Assembly: GCA_003561895.1 (NCBI GenBank) | Contig: PWXP01000406.1 | Location: forward strand, 1 to 34,531 | Source: Planctomycetaceae bacterium | GTDB taxonomy: Bacteria > Planctomycetota > Planctomycetia > Pirellulales > Thermoguttaceae | DNA length: 34,531 bases | Direction of reading: 5' to 3' | In this document: positions 17,013-25,868 of the stretch, piece by piece | Position numbering within the stretch: the first letter of the stretch is position 1 | Layout of the letters: each line of letters begins with the position of its first letter | Notes under the pieces: generated by a model | What the model was told of the DNA's origin: nothing | Databases searched by the model: none | What the model saw: only the letters and a program-made list of their open reading frames with translations | Translations under genes and position numbers: made by a program

Positions 17013-19030
17013 GATGCGTTTCTCCTTCCCTCACGAGCGTAGGCCAAGACCGCCGGCCCCGACTCGCGCTGCAAGCGCTCCGCCGTCGAGGGGAAATAGG
17101 CCAGATCCGTATGCGGCAGGAAGCAGGCGGAGGTGAACCGCTCCATGTACTGGGGATCGGCCATCAATTCCTGGTAGGTGATCCGCTCGCGGATGCGGTG
17201 GGCGTCATCGAACATCCGGCGGTTGAGAATCGCCTGCTTGGCCCCGGTCAGCGCGCTGTTGCCGATGAACTGGAATTGCTCCAGGGGCAGCTCCGGCAGC
17301 AGCCCGATGGCGATGCAACCGGCCACGTCCAGCCGGTTGCCGAACGCGCCGGCGATGTAGACGCGCCCGATGTCGGCAAAGGACAACCCCAACGACTGGA
17401 CCAGGGAATCGGCCGCGGCAAAGATGGCGCCCTTGGTGCGGATGAGGTTGTCGATGTCGTACTGGGTAATCACCAGGTCGCGCCAATGCTGGGCCTCCTC
17501 GGCCGAGACGACGACGAACTCCGGCTGGACGTCCTCCTCGCGCAGGCGGAAGCGGCTGCCGGCGGCCTCCGGGTCGAGGCGGCCGTTGCGGTCGATGATC
17601 CCGGCGAGAAACATCTCGGCCAGGGTCTCGATCAACCCGGTGCCGCAGAAGCCCACCGGCAGCGCCTCGTCGATGGTGGTAACGGACACGACCGGGCCGG
17701 GGCGGAAGATCCGCACGCGGTCGATCGCCCCGGTCGTGGCCCGCATCCCGCAGGCCACCGACGCGCCCTCGAACGCGGGTCCCGCCGAGGCGGAGCAGGC
17801 GACGAGAAACTCCTTGTTCCCCAGCACGACCTCGCCGTTGGTGCCGATGTCGAGAAACAGCGCGATCTCGTCGCGCTGGTGCATGCCCGAGGCGAGGATG
17901 CCCGCGGTCGTGTCGCCGCCCACGTAACTGCCGACCATCGGCAGCCCATAGAGCAGGCCGCGGGGATGGATGCGGATTCCCGCTTCGGCCGCGCGGACCG
18001 GAGGCGGACAGGCGACCGTGGGAACGAACGGCGCGATGCGGACCAGGTCGGTCTCCAGGCCCAAGAGGAAATGGAGCATGGCCGTGTTGCCCGCCGCCAC
18101 CACGCACTGGATGTCGCCGCGTCCGATTTGGGCGCGGCGGACGAGGTCCTCCAAGAGGGTCTCCACGTCGCCGATCACGGCGTTGTGCAGCGCCTTGGCG
18201 CCGCCGGGGCGGCGGGCGTAATTGATCCGGCCGATCACGTCCTCGCCGAAGCCGATCTGGGAGTTGTACTTGGCCGCCGCCTCGCGGGTTGCGCCGGTGA
18301 GCAGGTCGACCACGTGGGCGACCACGGTGGTCGTGCCGACGTCCAGCGCCAGGCCGAAGCTTCGTTGCGAGGTGTCGCCTCGTTCCAAGCAGAGGACCTC
18401 GCCCACCTCCCGGCGCATGCCCACGGTGGCCGTCACCTGCCCCTCCCACTCCCAATGCCACGACGAACGGTTCACCGTCAGCCGGCGCAGCAGCCGGGGC
18501 AGTTCCCGGGCGACCTTCAGTCCCATTTGCAGCGGCCCCGGCTGCCGCTTCGCCACCGCTTCGAGCAGCCGTTCCTGGTCGGCGGTCGGGTTGTCGAGGG
18601 TCGGCGCGTCCAACTCGAGGAAGGTCTTCTGGGTCACCGGGTCCAGCCCGCCGGGCAAACGCTCCGCCTCGCGCCGCTCGAACGCGCGGAACCGGTCGCT
18701 GTCCTTGCCGACCCCGATGAAGCTGCTCAGCCGCGATTCGGGCGGGACCTCCACGACCAGGTCGCTGTGCGGCACCACCTGACAGGCAAGGACGTAGCCG
18801 CGGCGGATTTCGGCGCGGGTGAGAAACTCGGTCGACTCGCCGCTCACTTCCCCGTCGCGGACAATCAACCGGCACTTGCCGCAGGTCCCTTCACCGCCAC
18901 AGATGGCGCCCACGTACACCCCGGCGGCCTGGGCGGCTTCAAGCAAGGTCTTTCCCTCCTCAATGGCGGCTTCGCGCTCATCCGGCAGAAAGCGGATCCG
19001 GTGCCCGATGTTCAGGCTGGTCTTTTCCAT
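17009..19030 (-). CDS. acsV: Reductive activator of the corrinoid/Fe-S protein (RACo)
   Basis: 673-aa ATP-dependent activator that re-reduces the accidentally oxidised Co(II) corrinoid of AcsCD to Co(I). An N-terminal plant-type [2Fe-2S] domain has Cys44, 50, 53 and 83 (CGGEGTCGKC, then LACQVV). A linker and middle domain lead to the ASKHA-fold DUF4445 ATPase (ALDVGTTTVVAHVVDL, AAGNTAMLHFLLGL, LFLDIGTNGEVVLG, GTGLIETLAEM, GAFGNRLD). Length is in the usual RACo range. The ATG at 19030 lies 18 bp inside the end of acsC, so the two overlap. The open frame further upstream runs antiparallel in phase through acsC and is not coding. Confidence 0.94.
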   Translation of the reverse strand: MEKTSLNIGHRIRFLPDEREAAIEEGKTLLEAAQAAGVYVGAICGGEGTCGKCRLIVRDGEVSGESTEFLTRAEIRRGYVLACQVVPHSDLVVEVPPESRLSSFIGVGKDSDRFRAFERREAERLPGGLDPVTQKTFLELDAPTLDNPTADQERLLEAVAKRQPGPLQMGLKVARELPRLLRRLTVNRSSWHWEWEGQVTATVGMRREVGEVLCLERGDTSQRSFGLALDVGTTTVVAHVVDLLTGATREAAAKYNSQIGFGEDVIGRINYARRPGGAKALHNAVIGDVETLLEDLVRRAQIGRGDIQCVVAAGNTAMLHFLLGLETDLVRIAPFVPTVACPPPVRAAEAGIRIHPRGLLYGLPMVGSYVGGDTTAGILASGMHQRDEIALFLDIGTNGEVVLGNKEFLVACSASAGPAFEGASVACGMRATTGAIDRVRIFRPGPVVSVTTIDEALPVGFCGTGLIETLAEMFLAGIIDRNGRLDPEAAGSRFRLREEDVQPEFVVVSAEEAQHWRDLVITQYDIDNLIRTKGAIFAAADSLVQSLGLSFADIGRVYIAGAFGNRLDVAGCIAIGLLPELPLEQFQFIGNSALTGAKQAILNRRMFDDAHRIRERITYQELMADPQYMERFTSACFLPHTDLAYFPSTAERLQRESGPAVLAYAREGRRNAS

Positions 19031-20358
19031 TGCTGTTTCTTCAAGTAAGTGGGAAGTCCGGCGGCCTCTTTGGGGCCGATCTCGACACCCCAGCCCGATT
19101 CGTCTTCCACGCCCGCCGAAAGTACCGCCACGAAGCCCGGGAGCACCAGCTTCTTGTGCGCGATCCGGCTTTCGAGCCCCGTTTGGTTCAGGGCCTTGGT
19201 AATGGTTTCGGCGTTGAACTTGTCGGAGGCCCAGGCGGTGAGCACCGAGGTCCCCTCCGTGTCGACGGCCAGCACGTAGGCCGGTACGCGACTGGCCTCG
19301 ACCTCCGACTCGACCGAATAGTAGCTCAACGAGAAGTTCGTGGTCACCAGCACGGGCGAGTCGTCCCCGACCGCGCCCACGCTGTACAGCTTCGGCTCCA
19401 CCGCCACCGGTTTCTGGGGATCGGTGTAGATGTCCTGCCGGGTGGTGAGAATGGGCAGGATCTGCCACGGCTCGCAGGCGTCGGTGACGACCACCGCGGC
19501 GTACTTGGCCACGTAGGTGCCGGCCTCGACGGCCTGCATCGTGGGGTCGGCGCTGCTGGTCAGTGCGAGGGTCGGGTAGCCCAACGCCCGGAAGTTCTTC
19601 AGGGCCAGGCGCCGTATCGCCGTCATGGCCTCCAGGGTCGGTTTCAGCCCCCGCGCACCCGGATCGAGCACGAGTTGCTCCACGCCGAGCACCGCCAGCT
19701 TGGAACTCAAGTCGGCCAGCGCCTCCAACCCGTCGGCCCGCACGGCCAGGGGGCAGTTCTCGTCCTTGGCCACCGCGGCGGCGGCCCCGGCCTCGGCCGG
19801 GTCGGTAATGTACAGCAGGGGGCGCCGGCCGGAGAGGGCCGCGGCCGCCCGGCGGAGGTTGCCCGCGGTGGCCGACATCACCACGCAGGCCAGCCCCGAG
19901 GCGTCGGCCGCCCGCTTCGCGGCCTTTTCCAGCTTCGCCGGGTCGCCCGACTCGTTGTCCACGGCAACCAGGTCTACGCGAATCCGGAGCCCGACCCGCT
20001 CGAACGCCAACCGGCCGACCGCCTCGGCCCGCGCGGTAATCGCCTGCTCGTCGTCGAGGTCGGAAATGCGGACGGCGACGGCCGTGGGGCGGTGGAACTT
20101 CTCCTCGTGGCGGTACAGTTGCGTCTCGTTGCCCACCTTGATCTCGGCATCGCCCGCCCCGATGGTGACCAGTTGGATAGGCGGGCGCGAGGCCGATTCG
20201 AGAGCGGCTGCCGCGTCGGCGCTCACGTGGGGGCACGCCTCCAGCGCCACCTGCTTGGTCGCCACCTTCATGGCAAACGCCAGGCAGGTGGGAAGGCCGC
20301 AGTCCTTGCAGTTCGTCTTCGGTAAGTTCTTGTAAATGTCGAGGCCGGATAACGCCAT
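19012..20358 (-). CDS. acsC: Corrinoid/iron-sulfur protein large subunit
   Basis: 448-aa subunit with an N-terminal [4Fe-4S] domain (Cys17, 20, 25 and 42 in NCKDCGLPTCLAFAM...ACPHV), a TIM barrel, and a C-terminal cobamide-binding domain (TTNFSLSYYSVESEVEASRVP onward). It carries the methyl group on cobalt between AcsE and acetyl-CoA synthase. The cluster serves reductive activation. The start is ATG at 20358, with AGGAA about 7 nt upstream. It follows acsB by 47 bp and overlaps acsV at the 3' end. Confidence 0.96.
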   Translation of the reverse strand: MALSGLDIYKNLPKTNCKDCGLPTCLAFAMKVATKQVALEACPHVSADAAAALESASRPPIQLVTIGAGDAEIKVGNETQLYRHEEKFHRPTAVAVRISDLDDEQAITARAEAVGRLAFERVGLRIRVDLVAVDNESGDPAKLEKAAKRAADASGLACVVMSATAGNLRRAAAALSGRRPLLYITDPAEAGAAAAVAKDENCPLAVRADGLEALADLSSKLAVLGVEQLVLDPGARGLKPTLEAMTAIRRLALKNFRALGYPTLALTSSADPTMQAVEAGTYVAKYAAVVVTDACEPWQILPILTTRQDIYTDPQKPVAVEPKLYSVGAVGDDSPVLVTTNFSLSYYSVESEVEASRVPAYVLAVDTEGTSVLTAWASDKFNAETITKALNQTGLESRIAHKKLVLPGFVAVLSAGVEDESGWGVEIGPKEAAGLPTYLKKQQWKRPA

Positions 20359-20405
20359 CGAATTTTCCTTTCCACGGGGAATCAGTATTCGTCGAGTCCT
20401 GCGCC

Positions 20406-22607
20406 TCACCCAATCAGCGGATCGAGGCTGGCCGCCGGGTGTCCCTTCGCCGCCAGGAACCCCGCCACCTCCTCCTCGGTCGTGGCGTCTTCCTCGGTGG
20501 CGATCTTCTCCAGCAGGTCGGGCTCGCCGATCCGCTCCGCTTCTTGCTGAAGCCTCTCGGCCACCGTTTCCTTCAGCGAGCGGGGCATCCACACCAGCCG
20601 CCGGATGCCGCCGTCGGCGGCGAGGAACTTCGGGCTGGACAGGTACAGCCGCCCCACTCCCAGGAATCCCGGCGTCTGCGCCCCGCCGCCGGTGACCGAG
20701 GCCAACTCGCCAAAGCTCATCCCGCACGGCGTTCCCCCTTGGTGCTCCCGGTTGACCACCATCACGCCGTTGGCTACCGGCAGCATCGCCACGATGCACT
20801 CGAAGCAGCCGCAACTGGTCATCGGCGATTCCAGAAGGCTGTAGGCGCAGAAGCGCTCGACCTTGCGGTTCGACTGCTGGTACACAAACTGGTTGACCCC
20901 TTCCCACTCGCCCTTGCCCGCGTCGATGGTGCGGCCCTTGGCGATGGGCTGGTTGGGGCCGGTGGGGCTGATCTCGAAGTTGGCCCGGCCGTCCAGCCAG
21001 TTGTACGCCCCGCACAACCCCAGCCGCTGCGGCGTGATGACGCACACGTGGTCGGGCGCATAGCTCTGGCAGATCGTGCAACTGTAGTACGTGTCGACCG
21101 ATTCGTCGGTCATCCCCGCAATGCGGTCGTCGCGGAAGGCGAAGGCGTCGCCGGCCTCGGCCGCCTTGGCCTCGACCTTCTGGGGATCGGTGGCGAGGTG
21201 GACGGCCACCTTGTCGACAATCCCGCCGTACTCCTCGTGGATCTTCCCGTAGAGGATCGTGCCGAGGGGCTTCAGGCGCAGGCCGGCGTGGAAGGCCTTC
21301 TTGCTGATCCGGCACCAGATCTGGTCGCGCTGGCCGGTGTGCATGAAGCCCATGGCGTGGCTGAGCCAGCGGTGGACCTGCCGTTCGAGGATTCCCTCGA
21401 AATCGCGCTGCATCTTCCGCCCCGCCACGAGCACCTCGATCGCAAGCGGCATGGCCCCGCCCTCCTCGATGGTGTCGATGTCCGGGCCGTCCACCACGGT
21501 CCGGCCGTCCTCGACGTCGTCGGCCACGTGGACGTACTCGACCGCCGGCGAATACTTGTAGCCGAACTGCACGTGCATGTCGTCCTTGCGCACCCGCTCC
21601 CCCTCGAACGCCGCCGCGTAGCCGATAGGAATGTCGATCTTCTCCACCTTCACCTTCACGGCCCGGGTGTCAGTACACGTGGGGACCAGCTTGTCATAGT
21701 CGGTCTGGACGACCAGGGCCTCGCGCACGGTCACGCCGGTCGGTCGGACCTCCGGCGTGGTGGGCCGGTCGGAAATAATCGGGTAGCCCATGAGAATCGC
21801 CCCGGCGCCCAGGGCGTACCAGTCGTCGGGAATGTCGCCGAAGGTGATTCCGAAGGCGTGAATGCGGTTCTTCGTGTAGTCGAGGCACTTGCGCGTCTCG
21901 CCCCGCTTGTGGCCGCCGAACGTCAGCGCGCTGCGGATCGACCAGTTGAGCACGTAAATCGAGTCGAGTGTGTCGGGCCCGACCGGTACGACGTACTGGT
22001 CCCAGCACTCCTTCAGCGGCGCGTGCTCCTGGAGCACGCCGCCTTCGTACATCTGCTCCCGGGCCGTCTTTCCCTCATGGTTGGCGCACAGGAAGGTGAG
22101 GATGCTCCGATTCTGGAGTTCGCGCACTACCTTCACGGCGATCTCCGTGCTCGGCGCCGGACCGAGGATCAGGGCGAAGCCGGGCATGCGGCCGTCGACG
22201 AGCTGAATGCCCAGTTCGCGCATGATCGTGTCGGAGATGAACCCCTGCCAGCCCGGCGGCGTCTGGTAGCCGTTGGCGGTCCGCAGCGCCACGAGCGCCT
22301 CGGTGGCCAACATGCTGGCCACCCCCGCGTCCAGGCCGTCGCCCAGGTAGGGCAGCCAGAGCTGCGCGTCGGGAACCGGCCGCAGCAACTCGCGGGCGTG
22401 GTCGAGTTGGGCTTGCAGGTCGCCCAACGTCTTCACTTCCAACCCCATCAGGGCGTACGACATGGGCAGGGAATAACATGTCTGAGTTCCCCAGCCCACG
22501 GGCCGGTCGGGGCCGTACTCGGCAATCGCCGCCTGGAACTCCGCTTCCGCCTGCTGAACCCAGGCGTGCGTCCCTCGGATAACTTGCGTGAATACTTCTC
22601 GCGACAT
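20406..22607 (-). CDS. acsB: Acetyl-CoA synthase
   Basis: 733-aa acetyl-CoA synthase, close to the 729 aa of the Moorella enzyme. It condenses CO, the corrinoid-bound methyl group and CoA at the Ni-Ni-[4Fe-4S] A-cluster. All ligands are present with a constant +4 offset from Moorella: cluster Cys510, 513, 522 and 532 (CTIC, HVC, LCG) and the Cys-Gly-Cys that binds the distal nickel, Cys599 and Cys601 (TSCGCFEC). The N-terminal domain that contacts CO dehydrogenase is kept (about 1-310), so this is the bacterial full-length form, not the shorter archaeal CdhC. The start is ATG at 22607 with a GGAGAGAAG stretch upstream. It lies 22 bp after acsA. Confidence 0.97.
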   Translation of the reverse strand: MSREVFTQVIRGTHAWVQQAEAEFQAAIAEYGPDRPVGWGTQTCYSLPMSYALMGLEVKTLGDLQAQLDHARELLRPVPDAQLWLPYLGDGLDAGVASMLATEALVALRTANGYQTPPGWQGFISDTIMRELGIQLVDGRMPGFALILGPAPSTEIAVKVVRELQNRSILTFLCANHEGKTAREQMYEGGVLQEHAPLKECWDQYVVPVGPDTLDSIYVLNWSIRSALTFGGHKRGETRKCLDYTKNRIHAFGITFGDIPDDWYALGAGAILMGYPIISDRPTTPEVRPTGVTVREALVVQTDYDKLVPTCTDTRAVKVKVEKIDIPIGYAAAFEGERVRKDDMHVQFGYKYSPAVEYVHVADDVEDGRTVVDGPDIDTIEEGGAMPLAIEVLVAGRKMQRDFEGILERQVHRWLSHAMGFMHTGQRDQIWCRISKKAFHAGLRLKPLGTILYGKIHEEYGGIVDKVAVHLATDPQKVEAKAAEAGDAFAFRDDRIAGMTDESVDTYYSCTICQSYAPDHVCVITPQRLGLCGAYNWLDGRANFEISPTGPNQPIAKGRTIDAGKGEWEGVNQFVYQQSNRKVERFCAYSLLESPMTSCGCFECIVAMLPVANGVMVVNREHQGGTPCGMSFGELASVTGGGAQTPGFLGVGRLYLSSPKFLAADGGIRRLVWMPRSLKETVAERLQQEAERIGEPDLLEKIATEEDATTEEEVAGFLAAKGHPAASLDPLIG

Positions 22608-22629
22608 TTCGTCTTCTCTCCAACTAGGG

Positions 22630-24582
22630 TCAGCCCACGGCGGCCACGGCTTCCACGGTCTTCTGGGCATAGGGAACGGGGTACATCGACGCCGGGAGCC
22701 CCAACTCGACGCGCTTGCAATCGATGTGGTCGATCATCAGTTGCGCCGCCTTGATCGGATCGGGCTCGAAGCTCCAGGTGGCGCCGAAATGCTTCTCGAT
22801 TTCCCGCGTCAGGAAATCGACCGCCCAGGCGCTCCCCTCCACCGGCAACGACTGGCCGATAACCACCGACACGCCGCTGGCGACGAAGTACATGCCAATG
22901 GCGATGGCCTTCTCGCTCATCCACTCGGGCGCGGCGCCGGCCACCGGCAGTTTGTCGAACGAATCGCCCAGACCGCCTTCGGCGACCATCTCGGCGCAGG
23001 TCGTCAGGATCCGCGAGTTATCCACACAGCTTCCGCAGTGCAGGACGGGCGGCATGCCCACGGCGCGGCACACCTCCTGAAGCCCCTCGCCGGCGTGCTG
23101 CATTGCCGCCTCCGGCGTCAGCAGCCCACCCTTGGCGCACGCAATCGCGCTGCAGCCGGTTTGCACGACCAGCACGTCGTTGCGGATCAACTCCTTGACC
23201 ATCGCCAGGTGGGACTCGTCCTGGGGGAATTTCGGGTTGTTGCACCCCACCACGCCGGCCACCCCGCGGATGCGCCCCGTTTGGATGGCGTCGTTCAGCG
23301 GCCGGTAGCTCGGCCGGTAGCGCCCGCCGAGAATCTCGGAAACCACCTCGCGCGTGAAGCCCGCAATCAGCGGCTGCCGCTCGTGCGGAATGGCCACCTT
23401 GCCCGGATCGCGCCGGCCGAACGCGGCAATGGCCTCGCGGACGATCTGCCGTGCGGTGTCCCAGGCCCGCTCCTCCTCGAAGGCGATGTGCTTGGCCCCG
23501 CGGAACTGGGCCTTCGGACTCGTGGAAACCACCCGCGTGTGGAAACACTGCTCGAACTCGGCCAGCGACGGGAACACGCACTGCACGTCGACGAGCATCA
23601 CGTCCACCGCGCCGGTCATCAGGGCCAGTTCCTGCTGGAGGAAGTTGCCGGCGATGGGCACGCCGTGGCGCATCAGCACTTCGTTGGCCGTGCAGCAGAT
23701 GCCCGCTAGGTTGATGCCCGCCGCCCCGGCCGCCTTGGCCTCGGCCAGCAGTTCCGCGTCGCGGCTGGCGGCCACCATCACGTCGGAAAGCGTCGGCTCG
23801 TGGCCGTGGACGAGAATGTTGACCTCATCGGCCTTCAACACGCCCAAATTGGCGCTGGCCCGAAGCGGCTTCGGCTGGCCGAACAGCACGTCGGAAACAT
23901 CCGTGGCGATCATCGAGCCGCCAAAACCGTCGACCAGGGCCACCCGGGCCGCCGCCAGCAGCAGGTGCTCCGGATCGTTGTCCACCCCCATGGCCGTCAT
24001 GTGCAGGGCGGTGGAGACCTCGCGGTCGATTCCCCGCGGGGTGGCGGCGCCCTGCGCCCAATTCTTCTGCTGTTGCTCGGGGGCGCGCCGGGTGTTGGCC
24101 AGCGCCCCGTCCTGCCGGCCGAACTCGGCCAGGAGGAACTCGGCCAGGTCCTTGGCAATCTGCCGGTCGGACCGGCCGTCGCGCGCGATGCCGTATTCCT
24201 CGGCCAACGCGTGCAGCTTGGCCGGACCGCGAATCTGGTACACCGGCGAGTTTCCCTCGGCCGCCATGAGCAGCGCCCGGACGATTTCGCGGGCGTGGTC
24301 GCAGTGGGCGGCCGTTCCGGCGGCGACGTGGCGGAGCAGATTCCGCGCGACGATCGTCTCGGCCGTCGCGCCGCAAACGCCCTGTTGCGGGCCGCGCCCG
24401 TCCTTGCCCACGCGGCAGGGCCCCATGAAACAATGGCGGCAACACAGCCCTTCGCGGCCGAACCGGCACTGCCCTTTCTGGGCGTCCAGCCGATCCCACG
24501 CCGTTTGGACCCCAAGGTTGCCCGCCACGTCCAGCATCGCCACGGATGCCGAGTCGGCGGATCGTCGCTTCTGCTCAGCCAT
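22630..24582 (-). CDS. acsA: Ni-Fe carbon monoxide dehydrogenase catalytic subunit
   Basis: 650-aa CODH that reduces CO2 to CO for acetyl-CoA synthase. D- and B-cluster Cys are 39 and 47 plus 48, 51, 56 and 70 (QCRFGREGLCCRHCFMGPC). C-cluster ligands are His261 (HGHEP), Cys296/297, Cys335 (DVQCVFP), Cys447 (GCNNP), Cys477 (TGCSAIAC) and Cys519 (GSCVDNS). The proton-relay His93 and His96 and the EKAIAIG lysine are also present. The start is ATG at 24582 with AGGAG 5 nt upstream; a GTG two codons earlier is possible. It pairs with acsB immediately downstream. Confidence 0.97.
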   Translation of the reverse strand: MAEQKRRSADSASVAMLDVAGNLGVQTAWDRLDAQKGQCRFGREGLCCRHCFMGPCRVGKDGRGPQQGVCGATAETIVARNLLRHVAAGTAAHCDHAREIVRALLMAAEGNSPVYQIRGPAKLHALAEEYGIARDGRSDRQIAKDLAEFLLAEFGRQDGALANTRRAPEQQQKNWAQGAATPRGIDREVSTALHMTAMGVDNDPEHLLLAAARVALVDGFGGSMIATDVSDVLFGQPKPLRASANLGVLKADEVNILVHGHEPTLSDVMVAASRDAELLAEAKAAGAAGINLAGICCTANEVLMRHGVPIAGNFLQQELALMTGAVDVMLVDVQCVFPSLAEFEQCFHTRVVSTSPKAQFRGAKHIAFEEERAWDTARQIVREAIAAFGRRDPGKVAIPHERQPLIAGFTREVVSEILGGRYRPSYRPLNDAIQTGRIRGVAGVVGCNNPKFPQDESHLAMVKELIRNDVLVVQTGCSAIACAKGGLLTPEAAMQHAGEGLQEVCRAVGMPPVLHCGSCVDNSRILTTCAEMVAEGGLGDSFDKLPVAGAAPEWMSEKAIAIGMYFVASGVSVVIGQSLPVEGSAWAVDFLTREIEKHFGATWSFEPDPIKAAQLMIDHIDCKRVELGLPASMYPVPYAQKTVEAVAAVG

Positions 24583-24642
24583 GTTCACTCCTGATTGCTA
24601 GTAGAATGTTCCTTCGCAACGGCGGGTCGCGCCGTCGCCTCC

Positions 24643-25437
24643 TTAGCCCGCCGTGGCCGATACCCTTTCCGTCAGCTCGTGTTCCAGCTCGCCGGCCACG
24701 CGCTCGACGGCCTCGGCCACGGCGGCTTCGGCCTGCCCGACGGACCGGTCTTCCAGATCGGCACGGGCCAATTCCGCCGCATAGGGGAGGACGCCCAGGA
24801 TCGCCGCATCCGGCAGGGCACCCCGCAAGGCGGCTTCCTCGGCAGCCGATCGCACCCGGTTGCCCACGACAAAGAAGGGTTCGATACCGATCTCTCGGGC
24901 TAGATGCTGGAGGCGTTTGGCGGTGCGTACGCTCCGCATTCCCGGCTCCACGACGCCGATCATCGCGTCGACCCCGCGTGCCGAGGCCCGGCCGATATGC
25001 TCCAATCCGGCCTCCATGTCGAGGATCACGTCATCGTCCACCCGCAGAAGCAGATGCTGCATCAAGGCCTTCAGCACCGCGCCTTCCGGACACATGCACC
25101 CCTTTCCGCCGGCTTCGACGGTGCCGAGCACCAGGAGCCGGACGCCGCCGGCCCGGACGGAAAAGCGGCCGGGAAGGTCATCGACCTGCGGGTTCAGGCG
25201 GAACATCAGTCCCGCCCCTTCGTCCTTCGCCTCCGTTCGCTCGAGGATCAGATCGCGCATCCCGGCGATCGGTTCCGGGACGTCCTGCTCGGCCACGCCC
25301 AGGGCCGAGGCGAGATTGCCGTCGGGGTCGGCGTCGACGGCCACGACCCCACGTCCCCGCGCAGCCGCCCGTCGCGCAAGCAAGGCGGCAAGCGTCGTCT
25401 TGCCCACCCCCCCCTTGCCAACGATGGCGAATTTCAT
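24643..25437 (-). CDS. cooC: CooC-type nickel-insertion ATPase of CO dehydrogenase
   Basis: 264-aa P-loop ATPase. The deviant Walker A is GKGGVGKTT (7-15), followed by VAVDADPDGNLASALG. The Cys-x-Cys nickel site is Cys114/Cys116 (GCMCPEGAVL) and the Walker B region is VILDMEAGLEHIGR. It is the first gene of the Wood-Ljungdahl operon and precedes acsA by 60 bp, the usual place for the ATPase that helps insert nickel into the C-cluster. The start is ATG at 25437 with AGGGGG 7 nt upstream. The predicted promoter leaves a leader of about 120 nt. Confidence 0.93.
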   Translation of the reverse strand: MKFAIVGKGGVGKTTLAALLARRAAARGRGVVAVDADPDGNLASALGVAEQDVPEPIAGMRDLILERTEAKDEGAGLMFRLNPQVDDLPGRFSVRAGGVRLLVLGTVEAGGKGCMCPEGAVLKALMQHLLLRVDDDVILDMEAGLEHIGRASARGVDAMIGVVEPGMRSVRTAKRLQHLAREIGIEPFFVVGNRVRSAAEEAALRGALPDAAILGVLPYAAELARADLEDRSVGQAEAAVAEAVERVAGELEHELTERVSATAG

Positions 25438-25565
25438 CGACTGACCCCCTCTTGCGGGTGACACTGTTCTACCTTGCGAAAGCTACCGTCTGGTATCCAC
25501 AAGGGCTGGCGATCGAAATGGTACGAGGTCCGGTCATGTATATCATTAGACCTATCATAATAGTA

Positions 25566-25594
25566 ATGTTATCGCAAATCGCGAAGGATGTCAA
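25566..25594 (-). promoter_or_regulatory. Sigma70-type promoter of the Wood-Ljungdahl operon
   Basis: Minus-strand -35 TTGACA (25589-25594), 17-bp spacer, -10 TAACAT (25566-25571). The transcription start would be near 25559, 120 nt before the cooC ATG. The surrounding DNA is AT-rich compared with its neighbours. It is the best promoter-like match in this gap and probably drives up to thirteen genes down to mobA. Confidence 0.65.
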
Positions 25595-25618
25595 CCGACC
25601 GGCAGCAAGAAAAAGCGC

Positions 25619-25718
25619 GCTCTTCCGTTTCGAGGTGCAGGCCGCGTCAATGGTAGTAGGCACCCGCCGTTGTGCCGTCCCCCCCGGCAAAGCAGTCTGC
25701 ACCTCGAAATGGAAGAGC
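25619..25718. repeat. Long inverted repeat upstream of the cooC promoter
   Basis: Two 22-bp arms, 25619-25640 and 25697-25718, are reverse complements with one mismatch (left arm begins GCTCTTCCGTTTCG, right arm ends CGAAATGGAAGAGC). The 56-nt centre contains its own small stem (GGCAC / GTGCC). The element ends 25 bp upstream of the cooC -35 box and 17 bp before the plus-strand -35 box. It could be a MITE-like insertion, a cruciform regulator site or part of an unannotated RNA. Confidence 0.7.
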
Positions 25719-25734
25719 AAGAGAATATTCCCCC

Positions 25735-25762
25735 TTGTAACCGATTGCGTCTGTGGTACAAT
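25735..25762 (+). promoter_or_regulatory. Promoter of the LeuD-like gene
   Basis: -35 TTGTAA (25735-25740), 16-bp spacer, -10 TACAAT (25757-25762) preceded by TGG, an extended -10. The start of transcription would be near 25769, 100 nt before the ATG at 25869. Confidence 0.5.
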
Positions 25763-25868
25763 AAACTGGATATTACCAAGTGGTCGACTATACTAATGCA
25801 TAGCCATCCCGGGCCATCGTGAGGATTTCAATGCCCTCCCCGCCTTATCCAATCAAAGGAGGCACCCC

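Larger units (their letters stand above)
25438..25868. other. 431-bp divergent intergenic region cooC / LeuD-like gene
   Basis: No gene is visible. The region holds a minus-strand promoter for the Wood-Ljungdahl operon, a long imperfect hairpin-forming inverted repeat, and a plus-strand promoter for the LeuD-like gene. An isolated half of the palindrome seen before the fdh operon (GTATCC) occurs at 25493-25498. The 25438-25559 leader does not show cobalamin, THF or molybdenum-cofactor riboswitch consensus boxes. Confidence 0.6.

Noticed and set aside
17111-19048. Plus-strand open frame of 645 codons opposite acsV
   Set aside because: His/Gly/Arg-rich antisense translation with no motifs; acsV on the other strand is unambiguous.
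20439-22754. Plus-strand open frame of 771 codons opposite acsB
   Set aside because: Antisense of acetyl-CoA synthase; no domain or start signal.
25438-25559. Cobalamin or THF riboswitch in the cooC leader
   Set aside because: Looked for because the operon uses both cofactors, but the conserved boxes of these riboswitches are not visible.
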